A stretch of 45,418 nt of DNA from Paenibacillus koleovorans NBRC 103111 (GCF_004000845.1 NZ_BIMA01000052.1:1-45418), one strand, 5' to 3'. Positions 1-7,446 are shown, numbered from the stretch's first letter. Numbers and translations are program-made. The notes: generated from the letters alone by a model not told the origin.

Positions 1-58
1 CGGTAGAAGGCTATGTAGGACAATTATTGGTCTGCTTACGCCTTCCCCTTGCTAATCC

Positions 59-88
59 AAAAAACCCTGGCCGCATCGGCCAGGGTTT
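59..88 (-). terminator. intrinsic terminator of the SHOCT protein gene
   Basis: A perfect 11-bp stem (AAACCCTGGCC with GGCCAGGGTTT, 5-nt loop) lies directly after the stop codon of the leftward gene. On the minus strand it is followed by a run of T residues, so it reads as a factor-independent terminator. Confidence 0.85.
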
Positions 89-92
89 CCGT

Positions 93-452
93 TTACCATT
101 TCTCGCTCATGATCTCCGCGCGTTTCCGCTCATACTCCTCATCCGTGATGAGCCGATCCTGCCTCATCCGCCCGAGCCGGCGCAACCGCGACTCCACGTC
201 CTCCCGAAAGGGCTCGCGCTCCGGCCGCTGATCCAGATCGACTTCCCACTGCGGCACTCCGCGAGCGCTGAAGAAATTGACTGCATGCATGATGGTAATG
301 CCGATCGCCACGAGGAGCCATAACACACCGAACCAACCGAATGCCCGCATAGGCAATATCGTCGTAATCCCGATAATAACGAAAATACCACCAACGATCA
401 TCCCTAACAGGGAAGCACCCTTGCTCGGCTTCACGCGACCTCTGACAAACAT
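93..452 (-). CDS. small membrane protein with C-terminal SHOCT domain
   Basis: Predicted 119-residue protein. Two adjacent hydrophobic segments (about residues 16-36 and 39-60) form a membrane hairpin. The C-terminal 30 residues (RLRRLGRMRQDRLITDEEYE and onward) match the SHOCT pattern, a short helical oligomerisation domain found at the ends of many small bacterial membrane proteins. The start at 452 is preferred over the ATG two codons upstream, because GGGAGGG sits six bases before it and abuts the upstream one. The role is unknown: SHOCT proteins have no common biochemical activity. The gene is alone and ends in a strong terminator. Confidence 0.75.
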   Translation of the reverse strand: MFVRGRVKPSKGASLLGMIVGGIFVIIGITTILPMRAFGWFGVLWLLVAIGITIMHAVNFFSARGVPQWEVDLDQRPEREPFREDVESRLRRLGRMRQDRLITDEEYERKRAEIMSEKW

Positions 453-532
453 TTGCATCCCTCCCTTTTCCTACTTACACCCTCTATACGGGACGCCCTA
501 AGAAAGGTTGCACCTTCGAGCCGCCTGCACGC

Positions 533-797
533 CTACAACCGAGCCAGCACCTCCATCAGCCGCGCCGGCAAAGGCTCCCGCAGCAGCAGCTCCACCGCCC
601 GGCGGTCCGCCCCATTCTGCTGCACGTAAGCAAGCAGCTGCGCCAGCCGCCTTCGCTTCGCGCTCCACCAGCGCGTACGCGACGTACTGCGTCTCCGGGC
701 TACCCGCCCAGATGCCTCCCCCCACCGCCGAGCCTGAACGGTCGGCATCCGGCACAAACCCCTTCGTAAGGAACGCGAAGCTGCCGATTAGCTCCAC
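533..797 (-). pseudogene. short unknown gene with apparent frameshift
   Basis: A GTG start with a good GGAGG site eight bases upstream begins a sensible protein (MELIGSFAFLTKGFVPDADR...ETQYVAYALVEREAK). Near position 655 this frame turns into Ala/Gly-rich low complexity, typical of out-of-frame reading in GC-rich DNA. The adjacent frame continues as a normal-looking helical tail (RRLAQLLAYVQQNGADRRAV...LMEVLARL) to a TAG. The simplest reading is one protein of about 88 residues broken by a single-base frameshift. The family is not recognised. The alternative is an intact 99-residue product ending at 498. Confidence 0.35.
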
Positions 798-867
798 CGG
801 CGGATCCTCCGCATGGATGGCCAGCCCTTACCGCTAACCCGTCCAACAACCCATTTTGGTGAGCACC

Positions 868-897
868 TTGACATAAATATTCCTTTACGAGTATATT
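868..897 (+). promoter_or_regulatory. arsR promoter with shared operator
   Basis: TTGACA (868-873) and TATATT (892-897) are separated by 18 bases. The spacer contains AATATTCC, and TATATTC forms the -10 element. The same arrangement recurs in the two divergent promoters about 1.1 kb downstream, which suggests one operator bound by this ArsR protein (autoregulation). The -10 ends only six bases before the ATG. Confidence 0.75.
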
Positions 898-903
898 CGG
901 AGT

Positions 904-1242
904 ATGAACGCACTTACATTCAGCGCTCTAGCCGAGCCGAACCGTCTGTCTATTGTTGAACTTTTGCGCAAAGGCCCCCTTCAGGTGGGGGAAATCGCCG
1001 ATCGACTGGAGCTTCACCAGCCTCAGGCCTCCAAGCATCTCAGGATACTTAGCGATGCCGGCCTAGTCGAAGTGCAGCCGGTCGCCAACCGCCGGATTTA
1101 CAAGCTTCAGACCAAGCCGCTTCGCGAGCTGGACACATGGCTCGACGATTTCCGCCGTTTGTGGGAAGAGCGATTCGACCGTCTGGACGATTACTTGCTC
1201 GAACTGCAAGCCCAGGAGAAACCTCCGGGAAACACGGAATAA
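904..1242 (+). CDS. ArsR-family transcriptional regulator
   Basis: A 112-residue winged-helix repressor. The N-terminus (MNALTFSALAEPNRLSIVEL) is typical of the ArsR subgroup paired with AHSA1/SRPBCC genes. The helix-turn-helix spans about residues 24-52 (LQVGEIADRLELHQPQASKH followed by LRILSDAGLV). No metal-binding Cys cluster (CVC motif) is present, so it is probably not a metal sensor. Its likely targets are its own promoter and the divergent AHSA1/DoxX promoters, which share one sequence pattern. The -10 box is so close to the ATG that the transcript should be leaderless; the GGAG before the ATG is only one base away. The family is clear, the ligand is unknown. Confidence 0.88.
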   Translation: MNALTFSALAEPNRLSIVELLRKGPLQVGEIADRLELHQPQASKHLRILSDAGLVEVQPVANRRIYKLQTKPLRELDTWLDDFRRLWEERFDRLDDYLLELQAQEKPPGNTE

Positions 1243-1338
1243 CACAACGCGGCAGCTGTACGCCGGTAACCGGTACGGTCCAACCATCACAAGAGAAGGG
1301 AGGTCGTTCTTATAGACCTGCGTGGACGCACGCAAAAA

Positions 1339-1370
1339 GGACATCAGCATCATGCTGATGTCCTTCTTTT
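1339..1370. terminator. bidirectional terminator between arsR and the AHSA1 gene
   Basis: A 12-bp perfect stem (GGACATCAGCAT with ATGCTGATGTCC, one-base centre) is flanked by AAAAA on the left and TTCTTTTT on the right. It can stop both the rightward arsR transcript and the leftward AHSA1-family transcript. Confidence 0.85.
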
Positions 1371-1398
1371 TGACGCTGTAACTCGTCTGGAATCACAT

Positions 1399-1902
1399 TT
1401 ATTGAAGCTTCGGCAGCAACTCGTCCAACTGCTGAAGCGTAATGCTGCAGCCTTCGATCATGCCTACCTTTACCGTCCACTGCAAAGCCTCTGCCGTCTG
1501 GAAAGCGAAGCGGAGCGCCAGCTTCGTCGTACTCGCATCCAGCTCGCTAAGCGTAATCGTACCCAGCTGTTCCGGAATATCTTCGGTTGGATTAGCGTCG
1601 GCATCGGCGAACAAAGCGGTGTAAACGATTTTCTCCGGCTCGACGATCTCCTGATAAATCGCACGAACCCAATGCTCCTCTCCTTCCGGCGAACGCATGC
1701 AATAATGCCACATCCCGCCCGTACGCAGATCGATCTTGCATACCGGTATCGTGTAGTCGCCCGGCGCCCACCAGCGGGACACATACTCCGGTTTGGTGAA
1801 TGCGTCGAACACCAGCTTCCGAGGCGCTTTGAAAATTCGCTCAATCACGAAATCCTTCTCATTCACCTGATGCGTCATATTGCCGTTGGCACTAGTAGTC
1901 AT
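1399..1902 (-). CDS. AHSA1/SRPBCC-family protein
   Basis: A 167-residue START-like (SRPBCC) protein of the Aha1 C-terminal-like (AHSA1) group. Family hallmarks are RIFKAPRKLVFDAFTKPEYV, the RWWAPGDYT segment and the C-terminal amphipathic helix (GMIEGCSITLQQLDELLPKL). The fold makes a hydrophobic cavity; most members have no assigned substrate. The start at 1902 is chosen for GGGAGG eight bases upstream; a longer open frame would run through the promoter. It is transcribed divergently from the DoxX gene, and the arsR gene lies just beyond. ArsR-AHSA1-DoxX neighbourhoods recur in Firmicutes and usually form one regulon. Confidence 0.85.
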   Translation of the reverse strand: MTTSANGNMTHQVNEKDFVIERIFKAPRKLVFDAFTKPEYVSRWWAPGDYTIPVCKIDLRTGGMWHYCMRSPEGEEHWVRAIYQEIVEPEKIVYTALFADADANPTEDIPEQLGTITLSELDASTTKLALRFAFQTAEALQWTVKVGMIEGCSITLQQLDELLPKLQ

Positions 1903-1947
1903 CACAAATTCCTCCCTTTTATTCGGTTTGGTCTTGCTTACGAATCG

Positions 1948-1977
1948 AATATACCCCAACGGGAATATTCGTGTCAA
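1948..1977 (-). promoter_or_regulatory. promoter of the AHSA1 gene with shared operator
   Basis: On the minus strand TTGACA and TATATT are 18 bases apart, with GAATATTCC in the spacer. The layout matches the arsR and DoxX promoters. The -35 regions of this promoter and the rightward DoxX promoter lie head to head within an imperfect palindrome (GAATATTCGTGTCAAGG at 1963-1979 against CCTTGACAAGAATATTC at 1999-2015). Confidence 0.75.
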
Positions 1978-2000
1978 GGCTCCCGACGAATAAATATTCC

Positions 2001-2030
2001 TTGACAAGAATATTCCGTCCGAGGTATATT
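2001..2030 (+). promoter_or_regulatory. promoter of the DoxX-like gene with shared operator
   Basis: TTGACA (2001-2006), an 18-base spacer carrying GAATATTCC, and TATATT (2025-2030). It has the same architecture as the arsR and AHSA1 promoters and is presumably repressed by the same ArsR protein. Confidence 0.75.
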
Positions 2031-2065
2031 CCACTCATAAATAGTGGACGTAAGGAGATACATGT

Positions 2066-2440
2066 ATGAACAAACAAAAAGCAAAAACGATCGCTTACTG
2101 GGCAACGACGATCTTAGGTCCATTCAGCTTTGTCATTGGCGGAACGTTTTTCCTCCTCCACGGGGAGCAGCAAATTTCAGTCTTGGAGACGCTGAACTAC
2201 CCGGAGTATATGCTGACGATTCTCGGGTTTTGGAAGCTGACCGGCGCCATCGTATCCGTCCTTCCCCGTCTGCCTCGGCTAAAAGAATGGGTCTACGCCG
2301 GCTTCTTCTTCGAGCTGTCAGGGGCCGCGATCTCGCACGCCTACTCGGGAGCCGACTTGTTCACCATCATCCAGCCGATCGTATTCCTCATTCTCGTGAT
2401 GGCTTCTTGGGCGCTTCGTCCGGCCAGCCGCAAGCTGTAG
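2066..2440 (+). CDS. DoxX-like integral membrane protein
   Basis: A 124-residue protein with four hydrophobic segments (about residues 8-30, 45-65, 72-90 and 97-117), the normal size and topology of the DoxX-like family. The motif GFWKLTGAIVSVLPRLPRLK followed by EWVYAGFFFELSGAAISH is characteristic. DoxX-like proteins are membrane proteins of uncertain biochemistry, linked in some organisms to oxidative or thiol stress. AGGAG lies eight bases before the ATG. It is divergent from the AHSA1-family gene and shares its promoter architecture, so the two are probably co-induced when ArsR is released. Confidence 0.85.
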   Translation: MNKQKAKTIAYWATTILGPFSFVIGGTFFLLHGEQQISVLETLNYPEYMLTILGFWKLTGAIVSVLPRLPRLKEWVYAGFFFELSGAAISHAYSGADLFTIIQPIVFLILVMASWALRPASRKL

Positions 2441-2473
2441 CAGCAGCTTACAGCTTGCAGCATCGCAGCACAA

Positions 2474-2513
2474 ACAGCATCCCCGCGCTTGTCGTCAAAC
2501 CGAGGGATGCTGT
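2474..2513. terminator. possible terminator between the convergent DoxX and RsiV-like genes
   Basis: ACAGCATCCC (2474-2483) pairs perfectly with GGGATGCTGT (2504-2513) across a 20-base loop. Neither side has a clear T run, so termination efficiency is uncertain. Confidence 0.35.
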
Positions 2514-2537
2514 CGTTGCCGTTTCATGCGGCTTTAT

Positions 2538-4238
2538 TTAGTTTACCGTCACCGTCAACAGCAAAATATCGCTGAAAAAAGACTGAGGCACATACAGCTT
2601 CTCGCCGATAATCACTGGAGCCGTCCCAAGCTGCACCGGCGCCATTTTATTGCGGGAGTAGCTGTCCTTGCCTTCGTACACGGCCGTCCATTGCGCGCCC
2701 TTGCTAAGCTCCGCCGAGCGCGTCGCCTCGACCCAAGTAACCGTAAAGCCCAACTGCTCGCCAGCCAGCCGCAGCGGCACCAAGGCTACGCCGTCGGACG
2801 ACTTCTGCAGCTGATCCGCGGCAAGCACGATTTCCAGCTTCGCCACCTCCGAGCCAGTCGGCAGCGCGACTCGGAACTCCGGTGTGCCGGACACCCCGGG
2901 GGCGATGGAATATTTCGGGAACACAAGCACCGCCTCGCCGCCTTGCACATAGAAGCTTTGCGTATCGGAGATGCCTTTGTAGCCCATGTCGCCTTTAAAA
3001 TATTTATCCGGATTCGCCGCGATTTGCGCACTCACTTCCTTATCGAGAATCGCTTTATAGTCGGCCCCGAACAAGTCGCTCAGCTCGATTTTTTTCGCTT
3101 CAGCCGTGTTCGTGTAGTTATATGTGTCCACGCGCGGCATGCCGGTCCCCGGCGTCTGCAGGTAAGTCGTGACGGTAAAAGAGATCCGATCTTTGTCGGC
3201 CGCTCCGCCGTCAGCCTTCACATCCGCTTTGACGAACAGCTCGTATTGACGCACCGGGAAGTTGTTAGCCACCGCATGCTCCGCCGTCGTTTTCGCTTCC
3301 GCCTTCGACTTCTCTATATCCTCCGAAGCCAGACTCTCAATCGCCGCATTCAGCTCGGCTTGCTTCTTCGCATCCTTCATGCCCGACAGCACCGGAATCG
3401 TCACATTCAGCTTCAGCTCCGGCGTCTCGGACTTGATCTCTTTAGACCCGAACTTCACGGCAGCTGCAGCAGCGTTTGTTGCGGGAAGCGCTACACGGAA
3501 CTCCGGCGTACCGGTCGACCCTGGCGCGATCGAATATTTCGGGAACACCAGCACCGCCTCATCACCTTGCACATAAAAGCTTTGCGTCTCGGCGATGCCC
3601 TTGAAGCCCATATCGCCTTTAAAATAAGGATCCGGATTGGCAGCAATTTGCGCATTCACTTCTTTATCGAGAATCGCCTTGTAGTCGGCGCCGAACAGCT
3701 CGCTCAACTGCACGGGTTTCGCTTCCGCCGCATCCAGCACGTTATATGTATCCACTCGCGGCATCCCTGTTCCAGGTGTAGCCAAGTAAGTTGTCACCGT
3801 AAAGGACAGCCTGTCTGCGTTGTCGACCCCGCCGATCGATTTTACATCGCCTTTGACGATCAGCTCATACTGCCGCAGCGGGAAATTGCCGGCAACCGCA
3901 TGCTCCGCCGCTTCCTTCGCCTCTTTCTTCGCGTTATCCAGGTCCTCCATGGCGAGCCGCTCGATCGTGTCGTTCAGCTGCGCCTGGTAACGCTCGTCCT
4001 TCATGCCGGATACGACCGGGATTTCCATATTGATTTTCAGCTCCGGCGTCTCCGATTTCAATTCCTTCGCCGTCACTTGGATGCTGCTGAGCTTGGCCGA
4101 AATCGGCATTACCGCGCTGATCGGAACCGCCGTCACCGCACCATTCCCCGCCGCCACATCCGCAAAAGCCCATTGCGCGCCTGACAGCAGTACCATACCC
4201 GCAACACCCAGTGTCAACAGCTTGAACGATTTTTTCAT
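2538..4238 (-). CDS. secreted protein with two tandem RsiV-like (DUF4163/DUF3298) modules and a copper-amine-oxidase-type N-domain
   Basis: 566 residues with an Sec signal peptide (MKKSFKLLTL..., cleavage near AFA-DV at residue 26-27). Residues about 57-262 and 264-465 are two closely similar modules; each starts with KS-ETPELK-N, then I-PV-SGMKD, then AEHAVA-NFP-RQYEL, followed by a DUF3298-like half (LS-LFGADYKAILDKEVNAQI, SFYVQG-EAVLVFPKY-IAPG). This is the extracytoplasmic fold seen in RsiV and PdaC. The last 95 residues resemble the copper-amine-oxidase N-terminal-like domain common in Paenibacillus surface proteins (VPLRLAGEQLGFTVTW). No sigma-binding domain or transmembrane anchor is present, so it is not itself an anti-sigma factor. 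Function unknown; a cell-surface role is inferred. Confidence 0.8.
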   Translation of the reverse strand: MKKSFKLLTLGVAGMVLLSGAQWAFADVAAGNGAVTAVPISAVMPISAKLSSIQVTAKELKSETPELKINMEIPVVSGMKDERYQAQLNDTIERLAMEDLDNAKKEAKEAAEHAVAGNFPLRQYELIVKGDVKSIGGVDNADRLSFTVTTYLATPGTGMPRVDTYNVLDAAEAKPVQLSELFGADYKAILDKEVNAQIAANPDPYFKGDMGFKGIAETQSFYVQGDEAVLVFPKYSIAPGSTGTPEFRVALPATNAAAAAVKFGSKEIKSETPELKLNVTIPVLSGMKDAKKQAELNAAIESLASEDIEKSKAEAKTTAEHAVANNFPVRQYELFVKADVKADGGAADKDRISFTVTTYLQTPGTGMPRVDTYNYTNTAEAKKIELSDLFGADYKAILDKEVSAQIAANPDKYFKGDMGYKGISDTQSFYVQGGEAVLVFPKYSIAPGVSGTPEFRVALPTGSEVAKLEIVLAADQLQKSSDGVALVPLRLAGEQLGFTVTWVEATRSAELSKGAQWTAVYEGKDSYSRNKMAPVQLGTAPVIIGEKLYVPQSFFSDILLLTVTVN

Positions 4239-4450
4239 TTCGTATCTCCTCCTCTAATCCTTCTCTCTTTATCATTTCTTGGAAAATATCTCATCCACGG
4301 TTCAATTGTAGCAAGCGCCCTGGGACATTTGGTTACAAAGGAGTTACAATGTTTTTCATTTCCAGCAAACGGTTCGTCGGCTCTTGTTATCGGGTATAAT
4401 GGAGGGGACAAGACAAAATCCCACATGATCAGATCAGGAGGCTATGGCAG

Positions 4451-5329
4451 ATGCTGAAGCGTACGGTAGGGAGACTAAGGCATAACAGCAGCGTGGTGAT
4501 GTTCGGGGCGGCCAGTTTGGGCCATGTGACGCAGGAGGCAGCGGACGCATCGATTGCGCATGCTTTGGCGCATGGGGTGAATCACTTCGACACGGCGGCG
4601 AGCTACGGAGAGGCGGAGCTGCGGATGGGGCCTTGGATGCCTCGCATTCGCGAGGAGATCTTCCTGGCGACGAAGACAGGCGAGCGGGGAAGGGAGGCGG
4701 CGACAAGAGAGCTTCACCAGTCGCTTGAGCGGCTGCAGACCGGGTTCATCGATCTGATCCAGCTGCATGCGGTCGGCGACATGGCGAACTTGGACGCTTG
4801 TACCGCCCCGGACGGCGCTCTGGAGGCGCTGGTGGAAGCCAAGGAGGAGGGGCTCGTCGGCGGCATCGGCATTACCGGACACGGCCACGCGGCTCCGGCG
4901 GTCCACCTCGAGGCGCTGCGCCGCTTCCCGTTCGACACAGTGCTGCTGCCGCTGAACTACTACATGTACTCGCTGCCGGACTATCGCGAGGGAATCGACC
5001 AGCTGCTCGAGGAAGCCGAACGGCAAGGCGCCGCAGTCCGAGCGATCAAGGCGATCGCGAAGGGCCCCTGGGCGCCCGGCCAAACCCGGACGCACGCCAC
5101 ATGGTACGAGCCGTTCGAGCAGCAGCAGGTAATCGACGCTTGCGTCCACTTCGTGCTGTCGTTCCCGGGCATTGCCGGGTTCGCTACCGCAGGGGACGTG
5201 GGGCTGTTCCCGCGGATCGTCGACGCCGCCGAACGTTTCGGCTCGATGACGGACGAGGAGGCGCAGACGATATTGCGCGGCATCAGCGGCTACGGGAGCC
5301 CGTTCGATGCTCCTACTTCGATTGCTTGA
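4451..5329 (+). CDS. aldo/keto reductase
   Basis: A 292-residue TIM-barrel oxidoreductase of the aldo/keto reductase superfamily. The catalytic tetrad is visible: Asp47 and Tyr52 (NHFDTAASYG), Lys75 (FLATKTGERG) and His106 (DLIQLHAVGD). The protein ends soon after the barrel and lacks the C-terminal 4Fe-4S domain carried by the second aldo/keto reductase of this window (38560-39576), although the four catalytic residues have identical numbering in both. The ATG at 4451 has AGGAGG nine bases upstream; the ATG at 4444 is in another frame. Substrate unknown. The gene stands alone, divergent from the RsiV-like gene. Confidence 0.87.
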   Translation: MLKRTVGRLRHNSSVVMFGAASLGHVTQEAADASIAHALAHGVNHFDTAASYGEAELRMGPWMPRIREEIFLATKTGERGREAATRELHQSLERLQTGFIDLIQLHAVGDMANLDACTAPDGALEALVEAKEEGLVGGIGITGHGHAAPAVHLEALRRFPFDTVLLPLNYYMYSLPDYREGIDQLLEEAERQGAAVRAIKAIAKGPWAPGQTRTHATWYEPFEQQQVIDACVHFVLSFPGIAGFATAGDVGLFPRIVDAAERFGSMTDEEAQTILRGISGYGSPFDAPTSIA

Positions 5330-5416
5330 ATTTCAGAATACAGCCATAGCAGCGTTATGAAAAACACCTTATTTCGCCGAAACAGGCTCTCTGCGCCAAA
5401 ATAACGATCTCGCAGT

Positions 5417-5484
5417 GGCTGTCGATTCATTGGGGACACACCGTTTTATTCTACTTCTGTACAGTCCTCCGTTAATCGACAGCC
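5417..5484. repeat. inverted repeat downstream of the gamma-Glu hydrolase gene
   Basis: GGCTGTCGATT (5417-5427) pairs perfectly with AATCGACAGCC (5474-5484) across 46 bases. Just upstream (5350-5406) is a stretch with GCGTTAT...CACCTTATTTCGCC...ATAACG that resembles the palindromic element at 33646-33719. There is no T run on either strand, so this looks more like an intergenic repeat than a terminator. Confidence 0.5.
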
Positions 5485-5496
5485 TCTCGCATCACC

Positions 5497-6243
5497 TTAT
5501 TGCACGGCTTGCTCTCCGCTCCACGCACAGGCGTCCACGAAAGCGCCGAACAGCGCGGCGCTCAGCCGATCGCCCGCCTCCATCTTCTCCGGGTGCCACT
5601 GCACCCCGAGGACGAATCGATGCGTCGGCGACTCCACCGCCTCTACGATCCCGTCTGCCGTCCGGGCCGTGATGAGCAACCCCGGCGCCGCCTCCTTCAC
5701 CGCCTGGTGATGAAAGCTGTTCACCCGCTCCCCTAGCCCGCCTGCGAGGGTGGCCAACCGGCTGCCGGCTTCAATCGCGATGTGATGCGTCGGATAGCTC
5801 GCGACGGCTTTCTGGCTGTGCTTGAGCGGCGAGGGCGAGCATTGCGAGTGAATGTCCTGGTACAGCGTTCCGCCCAGCGCGGCGTTCAGCACTTGAATGC
5901 CACGGCAAATGCCGAACACGGGCTTGTCGAGCCTGACGAACTCGCGGATCAGCGCCAGCTCGGCCGCATCCCGCTCCGGCGTAATGTTGCCGAGCCCCTG
6001 AATCGGCTCCTCGCCGAAGTGAATCGGATCAATATCGGCCCCTCCCGACAGCAGCAGCCCGTCGAGCACGGCAGCGAGCTGAGCCGCGTCCTCCGTAGTG
6101 CCGCCCGAATATGGCAGCATCAGGGGCACCCCGCCCGAGCGCGAGACCCACTCCGCGTAGTCTTGCTGCAGGACCGATTGTTTGTCCAAGCTGGAGGGGG
6201 TGATCCCGATCAGTGGTTTGGCCGAACCGGTAAGCTTCGCCAT
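5497..6243 (-). CDS. gamma-glutamyl-gamma-aminobutyrate hydrolase family protein (class I GATase-like)
   Basis: A 248-residue C26 peptidase/class I glutamine-amidotransferase fold of the PuuD-like family. The nucleophile elbow is GICRGIQVLNAALGG with Cys113, and the His-Glu pair is in GVQWHPE (His217, Glu219). The N-terminal PLIGITPS and LLLSGGADIDP motifs are also typical. The family hydrolyses gamma-glutamyl amides, for example gamma-Glu-GABA in putrescine breakdown. No other putrescine gene is nearby, so the true substrate is open. The start at 6243 is chosen for AGAGG nine bases upstream; twelve extra codons are open before it. It follows wrbA on the same strand, behind a terminator. Confidence 0.87.
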   Translation of the reverse strand: MAKLTGSAKPLIGITPSSLDKQSVLQQDYAEWVSRSGGVPLMLPYSGGTTEDAAQLAAVLDGLLLSGGADIDPIHFGEEPIQGLGNITPERDAAELALIREFVRLDKPVFGICRGIQVLNAALGGTLYQDIHSQCSPSPLKHSQKAVASYPTHHIAIEAGSRLATLAGGLGERVNSFHHQAVKEAAPGLLITARTADGIVEAVESPTHRFVLGVQWHPEKMEAGDRLSAALFGAFVDACAWSGEQAVQ

Positions 6244-6328
6244 ACGTCGCATCCTCTCTTCCGATTTCTGATACTTCATTATAGAAGGGGACGAGCCCGG
6301 CTTTCAATAGCTTCGACCATCGAACGCC

Positions 6329-6350
6329 AAAAAGGAGCCCGTCAGGCTCC
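6329..6350 (-). terminator. wrbA terminator
   Basis: GGAGCC (6334-6339) pairs with GGCTCC (6345-6350), loop CGTCA. On the minus strand the stem is followed by TTTTT. It lies just after the wrbA stop and before the hydrolase start, so the two genes are probably separate units. Confidence 0.8.
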
Positions 6351-6388
6351 TCGCAATGCGCTATATTCGTGGCAGATCCCATGCTTGA

Positions 6389-6991
6389 TCAGCCCTTGAG
6401 CTTGCTCGCGATCGAAATCATCCGTTTCGCTTGATAGCGAATCGCGCCGAGCACCGGCTCATCGATTTCTCCGCTATCTTTGGCCAGGACGCTTGCACCG
6501 TAAGGGTTGCCCCCGCTCTGGAACAAAATCGGGTCCGTATACCCCGGAGCTACCACGATCGCGCCCCAGTGGTACATCGTCGTGTATAGGGACAAGATTG
6601 TCGCTTCCTGACCGCCATGAGCATTGCTTGCGGACGTCATCGCCGAAACGACTTTGTTCGCCAGCTTGCCTTGGAACCAGAGACCGCCGGTCGTGTCCAG
6701 AAACTGCTTCATCTGCGAAGCCATGTTGCCGAAGCGAGTCGGAACGCTGAACAAAATCGCATCCGCCCAGTCGAGGTCGTCGAGCTTCACGATCGGAACG
6801 TCCTTCGTCGCCTCCACATGCGCTTTCCATGCCGGGTTGGCCGCAATCGCCGCTTCCGGCGCCAGCTCCTGCACACGTGCCAGCCGTACTTCGGCTCCCG
6901 CTTCCTTGGCCCCTTCCGCAGCGGTCTGCGCCATTTTATAGTTCGTGCCGGTCGAGCTGTAATACACGATTGCCAAATTAACGCTGCTCAT
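6389..6991 (-). CDS. wrbA: NAD(P)H:quinone oxidoreductase, flavodoxin family
   Basis: A 200-residue flavodoxin-fold protein of the WrbA type. The FMN phosphate loop is YYSSTGTNYKMA near the N-terminus, followed by the WrbA signatures DAILFSVPTRFGNMASQMKQ, GLWFQGKLANK and a GGQEATILSL loop. WrbA proteins are tetrameric FMN enzymes that reduce quinones by two electrons and limit redox cycling. The start at 6991 has GAGGAGG ten bases upstream; an open frame extends 18 codons further but has no ribosome site. No linked redox partner is seen. Confidence 0.92.
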   Translation of the reverse strand: MSSVNLAIVYYSSTGTNYKMAQTAAEGAKEAGAEVRLARVQELAPEAAIAANPAWKAHVEATKDVPIVKLDDLDWADAILFSVPTRFGNMASQMKQFLDTTGGLWFQGKLANKVVSAMTSASNAHGGQEATILSLYTTMYHWGAIVVAPGYTDPILFQSGGNPYGASVLAKDSGEIDEPVLGAIRYQAKRMISIASKLKG

Positions 6992-7161
6992 TGTGTAGCA
7001 TCCTCCTCGGGAAGTTGGGAATTCAACCGCGTAAGTATTTCCCATCGAGGACGGGTTATGTATGGCATACTGCGGACACAGAGGACCTTGATTGGTATAC
7101 GTCTGAGCCTATTCGCCGTGCTTTTCGCGAGCGGAGTCTCCCTTTCTCGCCTTCCACTACT

Positions 7162-7348
7162 CCCTAGTCCGGAAAATTCGGACTAGGGATCGCCTCGCCG
7201 CCCGAAGAAGCCCCGTAGTCCGAATTGGCCGAATTGGAGAGGCGTTTTCCAGAGGGGGTGTGCGAAAACGGCTTCGCAAGCGGGAAAAATCGGACTAGAG
7301 CATGTTTTCTCCTTCGCTCCTGCCACGCAGTCAGGAAAATCGGACTAC
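7162..7348. repeat. cluster of five TCGGACTA-type short repeats
   Basis: A 10-bp palindrome (CCCTAGTCCG at 7162-7171, CGGACTAGGG at 7179-7188) is followed by a reversed copy (GTAGTCCGAATT, 7215-7226) and two forward copies (AAAAATCGGACTAG at 7285-7298; GGAAAATCGGACTAC at 7334-7348). The consensus is roughly GGAAAA-TCGGACTA. Spacing is irregular and there is no reading frame. Confidence 0.7.
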
Positions 7349-7407
7349 AGACAACGATGCTGCGAGGCGGCACCATTGATGCTGATGATGAGGCAACTTC
7401 TCAGATC

Positions 7408-7434
7408 AAAAAAACCGCCCTGCTCCCAGGACGG
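7408..7434 (-). terminator. terminator of the ABC ATPase operon
   Basis: On the minus strand CCGTCCTG pairs with CAGGGCGG (one wobble pair, GGAG loop), followed directly by seven T residues. It lies 13 bases beyond the stop of the ATPase gene. Confidence 0.88.
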
Positions 7435-7446
7435 ATACGCTCCAAC

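Larger units (their letters stand above)
6992..7446. other. 455-base intergenic region with TCGGACTA repeats
   Basis: No convincing gene on either strand. The region holds the wrbA upstream region (right of 6991), a cluster of short TCGGACTA repeats in both orientations (7162-7348), and the terminator of the leftward ABC ATPase gene at its right end. Confidence 0.7.

Noticed and set aside
2526-4184. Long open frame (552 codons) antisense to the RsiV-like gene
   Set aside because: It is rich in His, Arg and Leu without motifs, lacks a ribosome site, and is the usual mirror effect of a GC-rich gene. The leftward protein has a signal peptide and clear domains.
7162-7348. Possible CRISPR array
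   Set aside because: Repeats are too short, in both orientations, with irregular spacing, and no cas gene is nearby.
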